Origin: Diatrype stigma
Taxonomy: Eukaryota; Ascomycota; Sordariomycetes; Xylariales; Diatrypaceae
Assembly (NCBI GenBank): GCA_022225965.2
Contig: JAKJXP020000187.1
Location: forward strand, 1 to 39,327
DNA: 39,327 nt
Direction: 5' to 3'
The position numbers and the translations under genes are program-made. Every line of letters starts with the position of its first letter. Position 1 is the first letter of the stretch. This document shows, piece by piece, positions 23,533 through 35,452 of this stretch. The notes under the pieces are model-generated. The model was not told where the DNA came from and did no database searches. It saw only the letters and a program-made list of their open reading frames with translations.

Positions 23533-24667
23533 GGAGAACCGGAATAGAGAATTATGGCATTTGTGTGAAATCCCATTTTTCGTCCAACATTCGCATGGCC
23601 TAAAACCCTCCCGCCTCCCTCCTCCCAGAAGCTCCCGTACCGGTACTTGTGCAATGCCCAGGTACATGCCTAGGGCTGGGGAAGTGGCTCGGGTTGCGTG
23701 CTCCACCGCCCCGACCTATTGGGAACGATGTGCGGAGGGATGTTCGAGTTGGAAAGGGTCTCGCTTTTGCACTGGAAGGGTCCAGACTCACTCCAGTGTT
23801 CTAGTAAGCGGAGCAGGAAACCCCATACATAGGAAACAAAAAAGCTTGATATGAAAATCCATACCTCGTGGCTAACGGTGTTGCTATGTTAGCATAATGG
23901 TCTCTTTCTTTTGTGGTTATCGCCTGCCCATCCCAGTTGTATTATTCTTCATATGGATATTACATGGTCACACGTAACTAGTGCACAGAGATATATAGAT
24001 AAGCTCTTGAAAGATCAAGGGTGCACGAGAATGACGTGTCTCCACCAGAGAAAGGTTGAGGCATTCGTGGCTGCGACTTAGCTATCGTCAGAGGCGGCCG
24101 TGGTGGTTATGCCATCTCCGCCTTGCAGTTTGTTAGCCACGTAATGACTTCGTTAACTTTTTTTGTTTTATTCAGCAAGCTTGCAAGAGCTCTCTCTATA
24201 GGATCATCCCATCTCAAGTCGACCTATATGACAGTATCTCAAGTATCTGCTCTACAGCAGCCACGTAGACCGTCGCTAGAAGACCAACATCGTACCACCT
24301 TCTCTCCACAGTTACAATTCCCTCTAGTTGAGCGACGCCTGTTACGCTCCTACGCCTTCTACCAAGTTGACCATGCCACTTGCCTTGGGAATATATCCAG
24401 CTGAACATTCGGTAAACCGAGCGACGACTTTTCGTCACAGAAACAAGTCTGTCGTCGAAAAAACCAGTCGAGAGTGATCGTGAAAGGATAGGGTAGTTCA
24501 AATTGTGAGTAGGGGGTTTGGGTATCAGGAATCGACATGGGTAGTGTAGTAGAGCGATCGCGACTCTGCGCAATCGCAGAGGTGGCCAGGACACGTTCTT
24601 TCTATCTCTGGCGGGCTCAATCTGACGGGCAGGTCGCCTTTTTGGTGTGCTCTTGGAAGAAGCATGC

Positions 24668-27600
24668 TCAGGAGAAGTGCGCTCGAATGAGTGCTTGCCC
24701 TTGAGGGCTGAAGTGCTGTTGTAGTAACGGCACTGGGTCGACATTCGCTGCCTGGAGTAGTATTTGGACCGCTCTTGCTACGCGACTTGCGAGTTGTCCG
24801 TGGAGCATATCTGCTTCTAGGGCCTGTCCAACATAGACAAACACCTTGTCTACCTGGCTTGTAACGGCTGGGTTTTGTCTGCTGCTAGTTAGAACGGATT
24901 GCCGTTGAATGGCCAATGTGTTGAATGACTTACTGCTCAATCAGTTCAACAAGATAGCCATATGCGTAGGGCGCTGCCTCCTCATCGTTGGTAACAGGGA
25001 GGGTATTGATCCTATTATGGCTGATTAACACAAAATTTGCTGTAGAAAAGTGACACGACGCTCTTACCATTGTGTTGCGATGGGCTGCGGGTCTGGGATG
25101 CTTTGCTTGTTAAAGTGTAGAATCTTCGCAATAGCCGCGCATGCGTTCTCTGTTTGGTATTGCTGTCAGTATAAAGCCAATAAGGCGAGGGTTTCACTGC
25201 ATAAAGACAGGATGCAGCTAGTAGCGTGAGTATGGAACAACTTACCCGTAGCATAGACTGCGTCCTCACCACGTGCATCGGGAATCTGCGTAGCTTGAAA
25301 CAGATAGGGTATCGATGTAGCTAGAAACTGGGCCCATGGAGCGCCTCCACGATGGGCGGCAACACCAATTCCATATCTATGACGGGTTGTTAGCAGCAAC
25401 ACACAAACTGATATAAAAATCGTAAGGGTGTTCGTAAAGGTACATCCGCGATCTCAGTATTCGAGACCAAGAACGACCAAGCACTGCCGACAGATCAGGT
25501 TTTGAGGTAGACTTACGCAGCAGCTTGCCGGATAGCGGCAGATTGGTCTTTACACCCTTGCAAAAGAGCAGTGCTGATAGCTTGCGCATAGCGAACGCTT
25601 TCAGCCCCGCAGTACTCGAGAACATCATCCATAATGCAGAGCCCCCACTGGCGCTGGGTAGGGTCTGCCGACGTTAGGAAGCTTTCGTAGGTGCTCATCA
25701 GGCGTTCCCAAGACTGCAGGAAGACTGGGCCATGGTTTTTGAAGATCGAGTGGAACGCCTTGTTCATGTCTGACAATAAAGTCTGATCATCCTCGATGGC
25801 AAGCATGAGCTCCTCAGCCTCATCCTCGGCATCCTCGGCAGTGGTACCCTCCTTGTCCTCCTCACGCTGGGCGACACGGTCCTTGTAATCTTCAATGGCT
25901 GAGTGAACGCCATCGATGAACTTGTTCATGTGGTCCTGAGTCAGGCATTCCTTCCCGATTACCTCGACCGATTCATAGAAACACTGATACATCTCTGCTA
26001 ACGCGTCAATAGCAGGCTCTGCCGTCAATACCTCCAGCAGCTTGTCCACTGTCCCAGCCCATAGACCGCGGAGTTCATTCGAAGTGGGCCCATAAGCTTT
26101 CTTATAGGAGCTGAGAAGCTGGGGCACCAGCTTTGCCGAGATGAAGCGGACAGGGTCGTGGAAGAAGAAGGCAAGACCAGGCAAGGCGATTTTCTCCATA
26201 ACATCGGCCACGTACGGAGCAAAGTTCGCTTCGAGTGTTTGGGCGTAGACGACCAGAAGCTCGATCGCCATATGCTTATCGTCCATAGTGCTCGTTCTGA
26301 TACCAATCATCTTGCCCTTGAGAGGTACTAGCTCCCAGCCATCTTCCTGCTGGATCTGTTCGACCTCGTCTTCGTTCTCCAGGAGCTGGATGTCAGCCTT
26401 AGCACTTGCTAGTTCTAGCAAGGGGGGCATGACGTTTGGCAGGAAACGCAAGAAGTCAGCGCCCAAAACTCTGCACATGCGGCCCCAGCAATGCATTAGA
26501 TATTGCGCCTGGGGGTCGTCGGAATCGGTAATGCTAGATTGAATCTTCGCGAGAAGGTCCACCAAGGTCATAGCATCATTCCCGAGACGTTCTTTGCCAA
26601 CAGCCAGGGCAATGAGCGTAGCGCATTCCATGGCTTTGGCACGAAGTAGACGGAATTCTTTGTCATTCTCCCGTTGAAGAACATTAACGAGCAACGGCAT
26701 CAGAGTGTCATAGTACTTGGAGAAAGCAGCCTCTGCGGCATCGGCTATGGTGGCAATAGTAGACAGCGCCTGCTCTTGCACGTACCGCTTGTCGTTCTGA
26801 AGCAGCTGGAAGAGGTGAGATAGTAGATCATCAAGATATGGCTCCAGTATGACCTTTTCTGCCTCCTCGCAGAAGTTCACAAGCGCAGCGGCCGCGTGAG
26901 CCTTGACGCGACCCTCGGGAGAGTCGAGAACAGGAATGATGGCCCTCAGGACTGTGTCGTAGTGGTCTTTCTGCATTGTCGGAGCAAAGTCGGTGCTCAT
27001 CTGGCCAAGAGCTTGGCAACCCGCCCAGCGAACTCGAGGATGAGGATCCTTTAAGGCGGGAACAACAAGCTCGAGGACCTGACTTAATTCCTTGACCATA
27101 AGCTCACGGCAACCTTCGGATATGGCAGATATAGCCATGAGAGCAGCGTGCCGATCCCTCCAGGCCATCGAAGTCATCATTATGGGAAGCCAGCGAAAGG
27201 TCGGGCCAAGAACCGACTCCCCACCCAGCTTGTTCGCCAATCTATCCATGCATTGCTCACCAGCCACATGGTTCAAGTCGCTCTCTTCCTGGTCGAAGTC
27301 GTCCGAGGCGAGCCACTCGGCAGCATCATCGTCGTCCTCGCCTAGATCCGTCATCAAACTGAGGCACTGTGTGATCATATCGTCGGTGTAAGATGGGTCC
27401 TTCCGACAGATAGAAGGGGCGTAATCGGCAAAGGTGGCCATGAGCTCGAGAGCATTCTGGCGGCAGATGTCGCTCAACTCCTTATCCTGGATCACGCCAA
27501 CACTAAACATAACAAGGTTATGGAAGAGCGGCTTAAACATCTTCGGGGATGCCTCGGCAAGCTCGATGAGAGCGAGGAGGGCCTTGCTAAGATCGTCGGA

Positions 27601-28641
27601 ATCGTGAGAGTCCTTGATAGGAGGAAGGATGTTGAGAACGTCGGGAAGCAGCGTGAAGTACTTGGTCTGGGTCTTCTTGGGAATGCTGCGGAAAAATGAA
27701 GCGAAGGCTTCCATAGCGGCAAGACGAACAGCGACCGAATCATCCTTGAACCCTCTGTTAAAAGCCTCGAGAACTGCGCTCTCATGCTGTCTCTCTATGA
27801 TACCCGGCGTAGTTGCGAATACTCGATAGGCGGTCTCGCGCTTGCCGGCGTCAGGTGCCACACTAAGGTTGAACAGCACAGCTAAGATCTCGGGCCATTG
27901 TTGGTCTGCTACCAAATTAGAGAAAGGGTTCGGCTTGAGAAGGACAGGGGGTTTGCTAGAGCGTGGCTTTCGCAAGATTGTGCGATGAGGTGGTATGTTT
28001 TTTAGGATCATTGATGTAGTTGTAGTTGTGGTGGTTGCGGTTCATTCTGAGGAGTTGGCCGTGTTTTTTCCGTCTCGTAGTCAAGGTACAGGGCGGTCGA
28101 GGACGGAGGAAGATGAGATATGAAGACATGAGGGCATGAATGAAGGAGAAGACGCTTATACTGACTGCTTTCGGAGTATTGCCTTGCCACATCGGCAACA
28201 GCATCGCTTATTTTATTCCTGACCGTTTGGTTTGTCTCGTTGGCTAAGGTCTCCAATAACTTCTGCCTGATGATGGTTGCTGAATCGGCACCTAAGGAGA
28301 TGAAGATCTCCGTGTTCTCGTTCTTGTCGTTCTTGCGCGTTTTGGAGGCTATCCGACGGAAGATAACGGCGGCGAATGATCGAAGCTTTACTCGGAGGTG
28401 GAGGGTTAGTACGAGCTACAAGAATCTCAGAAAACAAGGATAAGTCATAGACGCGTACCGGGACATCGCTCGAGTTGGCTATGTGCTCGACTAAGCCCAG
28501 CAGGAGATACTCGGGCCGCGTATTCACCCAAGTATTCTGTAGGTAATCTTCTGCCTGAGACCGTATCGCATTGTCAGGCGACTGCAGAGCTTGCAAAGTC
28601 TGCGTCAGCTCATTGTAGGTATCGGTTCCGAGCATCGACAT
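24668..28641 (-). CDS. KAP121: Importin beta-3 (Kap121/Pse1-type karyopherin), seven exons
   Basis: Carries cargo proteins, including ribosomal proteins and transcription factors, into the nucleus in a Ran-GTP-dependent way. Exons: 28641-28459, 28385-28166, 27905-25517, 25376-25246, 25149-25068, 25011-24934 and 24878-24668. They give 1097 residues, close to the 1089 of yeast Kap121. All six introns have GT-AG ends and keep frame. Clear family runs are IRSQAEDYLQNTWVNTRPEY and RSFAAVIFRRIASKTRKND near the N-terminus, then RRAKAMECATLIALAVGK-like HEAT repeats through exon 3. The strongly acidic insert LGEDDDDAAEWLASDDFD lies at about 322-339. The C-terminal exons give YGIGVAAHRGGAPWAQFL, ENACAAIAKILHFNKQSIPD, EEAAPYAYGYLVELIEQ and YVGQALEADM, ending LIRAHFS. 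An open frame continues upstream of exon 3 to 28011, but that part is intron 2 (260 nt) and does not match the family. Introns 5 and 6 are only 56 and 55 nt. Confidence 0.97.
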
Positions 28642-31224
28642 GTTGACCAGCAGTTCCTAACTACCTAAGAGATTAGGTAGGTCGATAAGGAGGTACTGTG
28701 GGTGAAGGGGCTCGAGCGGGTTCAGACTGATCCAGAAAGATGGAGATGATGGATTCTCTACTGGCCAATCCGTCGGGTATACCGAATCGACCTGGCTCGC
28801 TGGAACACCGAGAACAGACGGTGTAGAATAGGTTCTATTCTGGCGGTGGTTGCTCTTATAGTGGTGGGTTGCCTAGGAGGGGGTTATTGGGTATCGTCGT
28901 CGGGAGAGAAAAAGGTCCAGAGTTCGTTGTTGCCCCGCAGCCAGTGGTTCTGCAGTGCTGCCGGTCTGTCGGTCTGTTGGTATGTAACGCTGTTCCCCTC
29001 TCTTCTTGCAAGCCGTAGAGGAGCAAGGGGTTGGAATGAAGACAGGCGTAATGACAGGCGTAATGATGGATAGGAGAGTGAAAGAAGGGAAGCGGAAGCC
29101 GTGAATAGCTACAAAGTAGAAAAGGCGACCCACATACACACGTACATACACACGTGTAAAGGACTACCTAGGTACCTAGGCAATTGGAAATCACGGGAAT
29201 CACTGTTGTGGTGAACGCGTGATACGGAGATATGCCTTATGGTTATGTGCATATGCCGTGCGGTAGTTGGGCTGGCTCTGGCTCGCTGCTAAGATGGCGT
29301 GGCAGGTAATAGTAGAAACGCGAAAGAATGACAAAGGCCCAAGTTGTTTTTATTATTGTCCAAGGTTTCGTGTGTTCTCCCCCGCCTTGCGCTCTGCCAC
29401 TTATCAGGAAAAGGCAGAAAAAGATAAGTCTTGTTACTGCCAGACTACTACAGTTAGCTGAAGTTAGGTACCATAAGCGTGCGGCTTGCAGGCTTGCAGG
29501 CTTGCAGGCTGGGCTGGCTGGTAGGCACGCCCAACTTTTTTCTACCCCTCCAACGCCCCCAGAATTATTATTCCATAGAACCTTAATCATTGGCATTCTA
29601 GAACAGGAAAAGACGATAGCCAGGTGGACCGTGCCTACAGCAGCCCGCAGATGACTATGTACATAGGTACCTATGCTTTATCTTATCATTCAAGGTTTAA
29701 AGGCCGATCATTTCCAGGTATTGGATGCAGTCAGGCAGTGTGCAGGTGCAATAGGGATATCAATACCTAAGTCACCATGCCAATCACAATAGGATGCTCA
29801 CACACATACCTGGCGCAGACATACATATACAGGAGAGGGAGGGGCTGAGGGGCAAAAGGTATCTAAAGGCTAAAGGTCCAAAGGAAAGGTGGGAGGCCCG
29901 TGCAGGAATGCGTCTCGAAAACCTGTGATACCAACTCATTCCTCATTTCCCGTTTCATGTTCTATGTTTCATGTTTCATCAGATCTACTATTAACGAAGT
30001 ACGTATGAAATAGCACTCGTTCCAATCTCCACATAGATGATATAGTCAGCATGATCTGAGTATATCCTATCCATATTTCCAGAATATAAGGAGCAATGAC
30101 CCGTTATATGAACATCAGCTATGTTGTTCAAGTATGAAGTGCATACCTACCTACTTAACCTTAACGGCCTGCGGAGTGTAGTCAAGCAATGATGGGTGCA
30201 TGTGGTGACACCGGGTCGGCGCTGCGGGCTTGTTGTAGAGGGGTGGAGGGGGTGGTGTCTAGGTGCAACTCGTTGACTCGCTAGAAGTGCAGCCAAGACC
30301 TCCCGAGGTCGATAGTTGATCTGTACAATACATATGTAGGTCCCAATACATACCCTCCCACCCTATACCTTCAAGAATCCCCATCGGAGCAGAGTGGCAG
30401 GGTGGCAGCCCGAGGACCAAGGACCTGTCAATCATTCCACTATTCCCTACACAGTCAACTCAATCTGGACGTCACCTATTGATGAACTTCGATCTTCGTC
30501 CGTGCTGGGCCTCAAGCAGGATCAACAGATATTTGTATCCTCGCAAGTGGCCATAACTACTAAGCGATATTTCCTCCATACCTTCACAGGCTGACAGGGT
30601 ATCTATCTCCTTATCTACCAGCCAGCCAGCCTACGGAGTAAGTACATACAGAGAATCTACATACATGTGCATCAGGTGTTTCGAACATTGCTTCCCTTAC
30701 GTCACTACACACCTGCACCTACCTTCATACCTCTGCCTACCTACCTGCGGTATGTATGTAGGCACTTACCTACCGCGCCTACTGCCTGCCTACCTAGTCT
30801 GTTCCTACCTAGTCTGCTAGTATATATCGGAAGCTTTAAGCAATAGAATATATTAATCGCCTGCAATCCCCGCTAATTGCCGATTGCTTCAGTCTCTCCG
30901 TCTTCGTGTTCCGCCCTCCATATCACCAATGCCCCAAGCCTGGACCAAGCTTAGTGTTTTGCGACCAGACTTCGAGATGCCTTCATAGCTTTCCTCCCTA
31001 GTATCAAAGCGGCCAGATTGGGCATGAGAACTACTGCTTGAGGTGGATCTGATACTGCACGACTTTCCACATACATCGTTGTATAGACCTACAGCGCATC
31101 GCGAACCGCATCTATCTTCTATACGACGCCATACCTTGCCTTCTTCACATTTCCAAGGCTTCCTCTCCATTCTCTCCCGGGTCCGATAGAGACCGTATGT
31201 GTCGTGCGCCATTGCAACCAAACC
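28642..31224. other. Intergenic region between divergent importin and sds23 genes
   Basis: The two genes face away from each other, so both promoters lie in these 2.6 kb. No gene is supported. The frame at 30889-31302 on the minus strand is antisense to the start of sds23 and looks fortuitous. Tandem repeats occur at 29041-29064 (GACAGGCGTAAT x2) and 29484-29507 (GCTTGCAG x3). TACCTA-type motifs are dense at 29160-29180 and 30715-30800. Confidence 0.6.
29484..29507. repeat. 8-bp tandem repeat GCTTGCAG, three copies
   Basis: Three perfect copies followed by the related GCTGGGCTGGCTGG. They lie in the divergent promoter region between the importin gene and sds23. Confidence 0.9.
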
Positions 31225-32810
31225 ATGGAACCGATACCCATCAACCCTAGGCAGAGCAGGGAGTCGGTGAAGGAAATGAGCATCTCGCCCCCTCCGCCAC
31301 AACGAACCGGCTCGTCTTCAAGCCTCCACAAGATCAGCCATACCTCCAGCCACCGCCAGAGCTTCGCAGAGAATCTCCGAGGCCTACCGTCCTCCCCCAG
31401 GTCCCAGCGACACCCCTCCCTCACTCAAGCCGCCATACAGGACCTCCTCAACCACCCACCGACGTCAAGACCCCAGAACCCCCGTTTTGCGGGGAGAGAC
31501 TGGAGAGACATCGCTATTGGGGAGCTCGTTACCCACGAGGATGTGAAATGGGTGGATCTAGATACAAGCGTCGAGGATGCTACAATGGTTTGTCTTCTGT
31601 CTCCCCATCCCGGTCACCCCAGTCTATAACGGCAATTGCTTATTCTATTCGCTTCTAGACTCTCCTCAAGAACTCCTCAAGCAATGTGGTTTTGGTTCGA
31701 GAGAATGCCACTTCTACGAAGCCCATCTGGACCTTCGATTACAACGACCTAAACGCCTACATTTTGGTTGTTGTGGGGCTAGCACATCCACCCGAAGATC
31801 TAGTGGCGTCCTATGACGACCTAGTGAAGAAGGCCCAGTCGCGAACAAGCATCCCTCTGCGAGATATTCAGCCTATATGCCTACAGGAGTCTCTGATCAC
31901 ATTACAGGGGGACGAAGCCCTTGCAAAGGCGATCGAGGTGTTTGGCAGCGGCATACATCGACTCTGGGTCACTAATCATGCCGGTGAAGTTGTTGGCATC
32001 TTGAGTCAGCTGAATCTCCTGGAATTCTTCTGGAATGAAGGCGTCAACTTTCCAGCCATCGATGACCTCTATCCGAGACTTTTACGTGATTTTAGCATCG
32101 GCTCTCAGCAAATCATAGCTGTCAAGTTAGTCTCCTCCCCACCCAAATCCCTGACCGGGCCAATTTGATCTTATATCTAACTATCTTACAGCGCAGATAG
32201 TGCGCTTGCGGATGCCTTGAAGCTGATGAACGAGGAAGGCTTAACAAGTGTGGCCGTTATCGACAATGGGTCCAATGTTGTGGGCAACATCTCGACGGCG
32301 GATGTCAAGCTCTTGACGAATTCAGCCAGTCTACCCTTGTTACAGCAGTCCTGCTTGCATTTCATCTCGATAATACTCACCGAACGCGGTGTTGAGAAGG
32401 GCAAAGACTCGTTCCCTGTGTTCTACGTCAATCCTTACTCGACACTTGCACACACAGTGGCTAAGCTGACTGCAACGCGTTCGCATCGGATGTGGATTGT
32501 CGAGTCGGCATCCCCCTCTCCCTCGGCCCCTGCGACGCCTTTACTTGCGCCGACAATTGTGGTACCCAATACCCCATCAACCTCGCAAACATCGCTGCTC
32601 GGGAGCCAACTCCCCTCGCCCTCGGGAGCATCCCTTCCTGGATCTGGGCTATCCGGTCGTCTCATTGGCGTTGTCACCCTAACAGATATTCTTAATTTAT
32701 TTGCTAGGACGACCGGGTTGAGCCCTACGGATCCAAGTGAGCAACGCGCTAGAAGACGAAGAAGCTCCAGCAGCTCGGTACGACCTGCCAGCCTAGATAT
32801 TCGTCGTTGA
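31225..32810 (+). CDS. sds23: Sds23/Moc1-type CBS-domain regulator, three exons
   Basis: Sds23 proteins bind and restrain PP2A-type phosphatases and help couple nutrient state to cell-cycle timing and septation. Their CBS modules resemble the AMPK gamma subunit. Exons 31225-31587, 31659-32125 and 32192-32810 give 482 residues. Introns are 71 nt (GTTTGT...CTAG) and 66 nt (GTTAGT...ACAG, with CTAAC branch site). The ATG at 31225 (AACCATGG) is chosen; the frame upstream reaches only a GTG. The N-terminus is a Ser/Pro-rich tail containing [20 protein letters not shown] and [10 protein letters not shown], then [15 protein letters not shown]. The CBS repeats follow: [35 protein letters not shown] with [40 protein letters not shown] with [12 protein letters not shown], and [17 protein letters not shown] with [15 protein letters not shown]. 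The last CBS repeat is split by a Ser/Pro/Thr-rich insert of about 50 residues, a family feature. The tail is Arg/Ser-rich. Confidence 0.95.
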
Positions 32811-33364
32811 CATACATCTGTCCGCGCCACCAGCTCCCTCTTAATCAGGCACCAGGGAGACGAACGGTTCTCAGTCTCTTTATATTACCCAGTACGGGCT
32901 CCTTTTATGACGGTATAAGCTAAAATCCAAGGAAGCCAGGGTGGAGGCAGTGCAGGGAGGGGGTTTCCTATCCCTTGTCTGAATTGGCAACGTAGGTACA
33001 ATCTCAGGGGTTTTCGCTCTACGCCGCTTCTTTGTTATGGTTACGAACTTGGGCACACACTTATTTTATTGATCCGGAAGTGGTGTTCTATCTGGATCTG
33101 GGTTGTTTTCTCTATTTCCTGCTGTGTTTTTTTATTCGGTTATCGAACAGGAGTTTTGAGGGTTACGGAAAGGAACAATTGCTCGTGGTTTGCCGGCGGG
33201 TGGCTAGGTTTCCATCAATTATTCAAGCACTATGCCTTAGCTCTAGAGAATAAAAAAATCTAGTCTTCTCTCCCAGTATTATCTCCATGATATGGCCTCC
33301 CAACTTGTGTGTAATGTATCGCTGGTAACTGTGGTCGTTTCATAGAGTATGTAATCATGCCAAT

Positions 33365-33406
33365 GCGGGATTGCCATCTCCAAGAGCGGGATTGCCATCT
33401 CCAAGA
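33365..33406. repeat. 21-bp perfect tandem duplication
   Basis: The 21-base unit beginning GCGGGATTGCCATCTCC occurs twice, head to tail (33365-33385 and 33386-33406), in non-coding DNA about 0.55 kb after the sds23 stop. Confidence 0.9.
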
Positions 33407-34371
33407 ATCCTGCAAGTCATCGTTGGCCCCAGTAAAGATCCCCATGCTGTGGTCTCACTCTGAATAGAAGAACTATAGCTGATGAAGATCACTCTTCTTT
33501 CATCGTGTGTTTTGCTGCTTCACAGATTCAAGTAGGCAATCACTAGGCTCTATTTTGTATGTTGGTTATGACAACTTGCTTTGAATGTTAGATGTTGTAG
33601 GGCTGCTTACTATCGCTCGTGGAAATCCGGGTCTTGGGTGGAGTACGGTTGACTTGAGTCAATCTTGGGAGCTTGAGGGGAATATGTGATCCATTATCAA
33701 GCTCTTGGGCGTATATTGTCGGATATGTCCAGCTGGTTGCAAATAATCCCCTCAAAATGTAACCGGGATGGCTTACTTGTCATTATAATTCCAGGTTTGT
33801 TTGATATTTTGCCCAATAACCCAAATAACGTATCTTTGTCAGGAACCACTTCAATGTTGGCATAGTAACAGTCAATATGATAAAGATACCCTTATTGCCT
33901 GGCGTTGCTTACATCTATCTGAAGTGGTGACGGGGGTTTGTTTACGATATTCATTGCAGATTGGCCACATGTACATTGTTCAAATGGTGAGGCCTCCCAG
34001 CGCGGTGGTACTTGGATTCACCCATCAACTTAGGGTCGATTAACTTGTCGCGTCAAAGCATGATCGATTGACGTCTTCTCAGTCAGGTAGAGAACAATGA
34101 CATCGAGCCCAGTCACTTCGCAAACTACCTTTCCTATCGTCCTACTACCCATGTAGGCATCATGGTCTAGGACACGAAAAAGGAAGAGACATACTACAAC
34201 GAGTGCCGAAGATGATATCAGCACACACTCAGCAAGATAGTGAGCATGGGGTTCACTCATGAAAGCGCTCACTGGATTTTCTTCCTCAAGTCCGGGTACT
34301 AGACCAGGATCTTAACGAAAAAAAGAAAGGGTGCCCCTCTCCGCCTCAAGAGCAGGAAAAAGCCAAAAGGG

Positions 34372-34433
34372 TTTCCAAAAATTTGAAGATTTTAGGTTTC
34401 AACAGTTTTGCAGTAGCAACTTTCCAAAAATTT
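34372..34433. repeat. Direct repeat TTTCCAAAAATTT, 49 bp apart
   Basis: Two exact 13-base copies at 34372-34384 and 34421-34433, in a locally AT-rich patch between GC-richer flanks. They could be the trace of a small mobile element, but no terminal inverted repeats or target-site duplication were found. Confidence 0.6.
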
Positions 34434-35452
34434 ACTGGCAGATCAACCCAAAAAAAGCAAGGTTGTCCAAGAGATGCTGACCTGCCAGCGTCTCTGTGCA
34501 CTTGTGCACATGCAGAAGAGAAAGGAGGGAGGAATGGGTTCCCGGGGGGCGGCGACGCTTAAATACTCCAAAGGCGGTGAGGGGTCGAAGGGCTGATTGT
34601 GTTTCTGTTGCTGTTCTGCCGGTAGAAAACGAATGGTACCTGGAAGCAGGTATCTACATGGTAACGACATGTAGGAACTCGAATTCTGATTGGGCTACGA
34701 CGGTAGGTGCCTGGCTGCCTGCCTACATTGCTGTAGCTACGACGCCAACTACCTAGGCTAAGATGGATTCGGTGAGGGATAGCTGCTAAAGTGAATTCCT
34801 TAGGCACTCATGTACATTTTACACACAGTTTATTGGCTTAGGGCAATCAAGGATGATTTGATCATGCCAGTCACCAGGACGAGAAAATCGCAGTGATCCC
34901 ATTGGTTTGGTCTGACAGGTACGTAGAGTAGGAAGTCTGCCTTGTCCTGGGCAAGGATCCTCCTCACCTTAATCTCAAAGGCCTTGCCATTGTCCCGTGT
35001 GCACGTTGAAGTTCATACCACGAATATCTCAGTCAAGTGTACAGCTACCATGATAGGATTATTCCATACCTACGTAATTTCACATCATAACCTCAGTCTT
35101 ATCGTATAGTCTAACCTGCATTGATGGACGTACCTGAAATGACTTGAACATGTGGGTGTTAATCTATTATGACTATCCAGAACTAATCAGTAGGGGGTAC
35201 AGATGTAGAACAATCAAACTGCCTTTCTTAGAATCCCCTTTCAATACAGCACTAGTCTACATGTTTGTGGAACACCGCCAAAGATGCATTTCATCACGAG
35301 AATAAAGTCCAAATCCAACAATCCAAACCCATGTCGTTATAACCCCAAGGTTTTGGTCCAGCCCCAACCCAGAGGCTTCATATATAACACCCTAATCCCA
35401 CGTTGGTCTGGTCTCCCTCGAAAACGCCTGTCCATATTGATACCGCCCTGTA

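Larger units (their letters stand above)
21454..24667. other. wc-1 upstream region and spacer to the importin gene
   Basis: No supported gene. The first 1-2 kb must hold the wc-1 promoter and 5' leader. It contains an unusual density of short tandem repeats, listed separately, at about 21662-21686, 21960-22010, 22149-22168, 22537-22566 and 23505-23532. Frames at 22654-22995 and 23492-23854 are built partly from repeats and show no domain. The last part (about 24000-24667) lies just downstream of the importin stop. Confidence 0.6.
32811..35452. other. Non-coding stretch downstream of sds23
   Basis: sds23 and the small gene at 35453 converge here. No gene is supported; frames of 60-80 codons on both strands lack domains. 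Two local repeats are listed separately: a 21-bp duplication at 33365-33406 and a 13-mer direct repeat at 34372-34433. Confidence 0.6.

Noticed and set aside
21600..23540. CRISPR-like array from regular repeats
   Set aside because: Units are 7-16 bp, directly adjacent without spacers, and the DNA is fungal.
23492..23854. 120-codon frame next to the GTGGGAG array
   Set aside because: It is built partly from the repeat and shows no domain or conserved motif.
27906..28011. N-terminal extension of the importin exon 3 frame
   Set aside because: The Kap121 family match begins at QQWPEIL; the upstream residues are intron 2, and exons 1 and 2 supply the real N-terminus.
30889..31302. 137-codon minus-strand frame
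   Set aside because: It is antisense to the start of sds23, Arg/Ser-rich by complement, and has no recognised domain.
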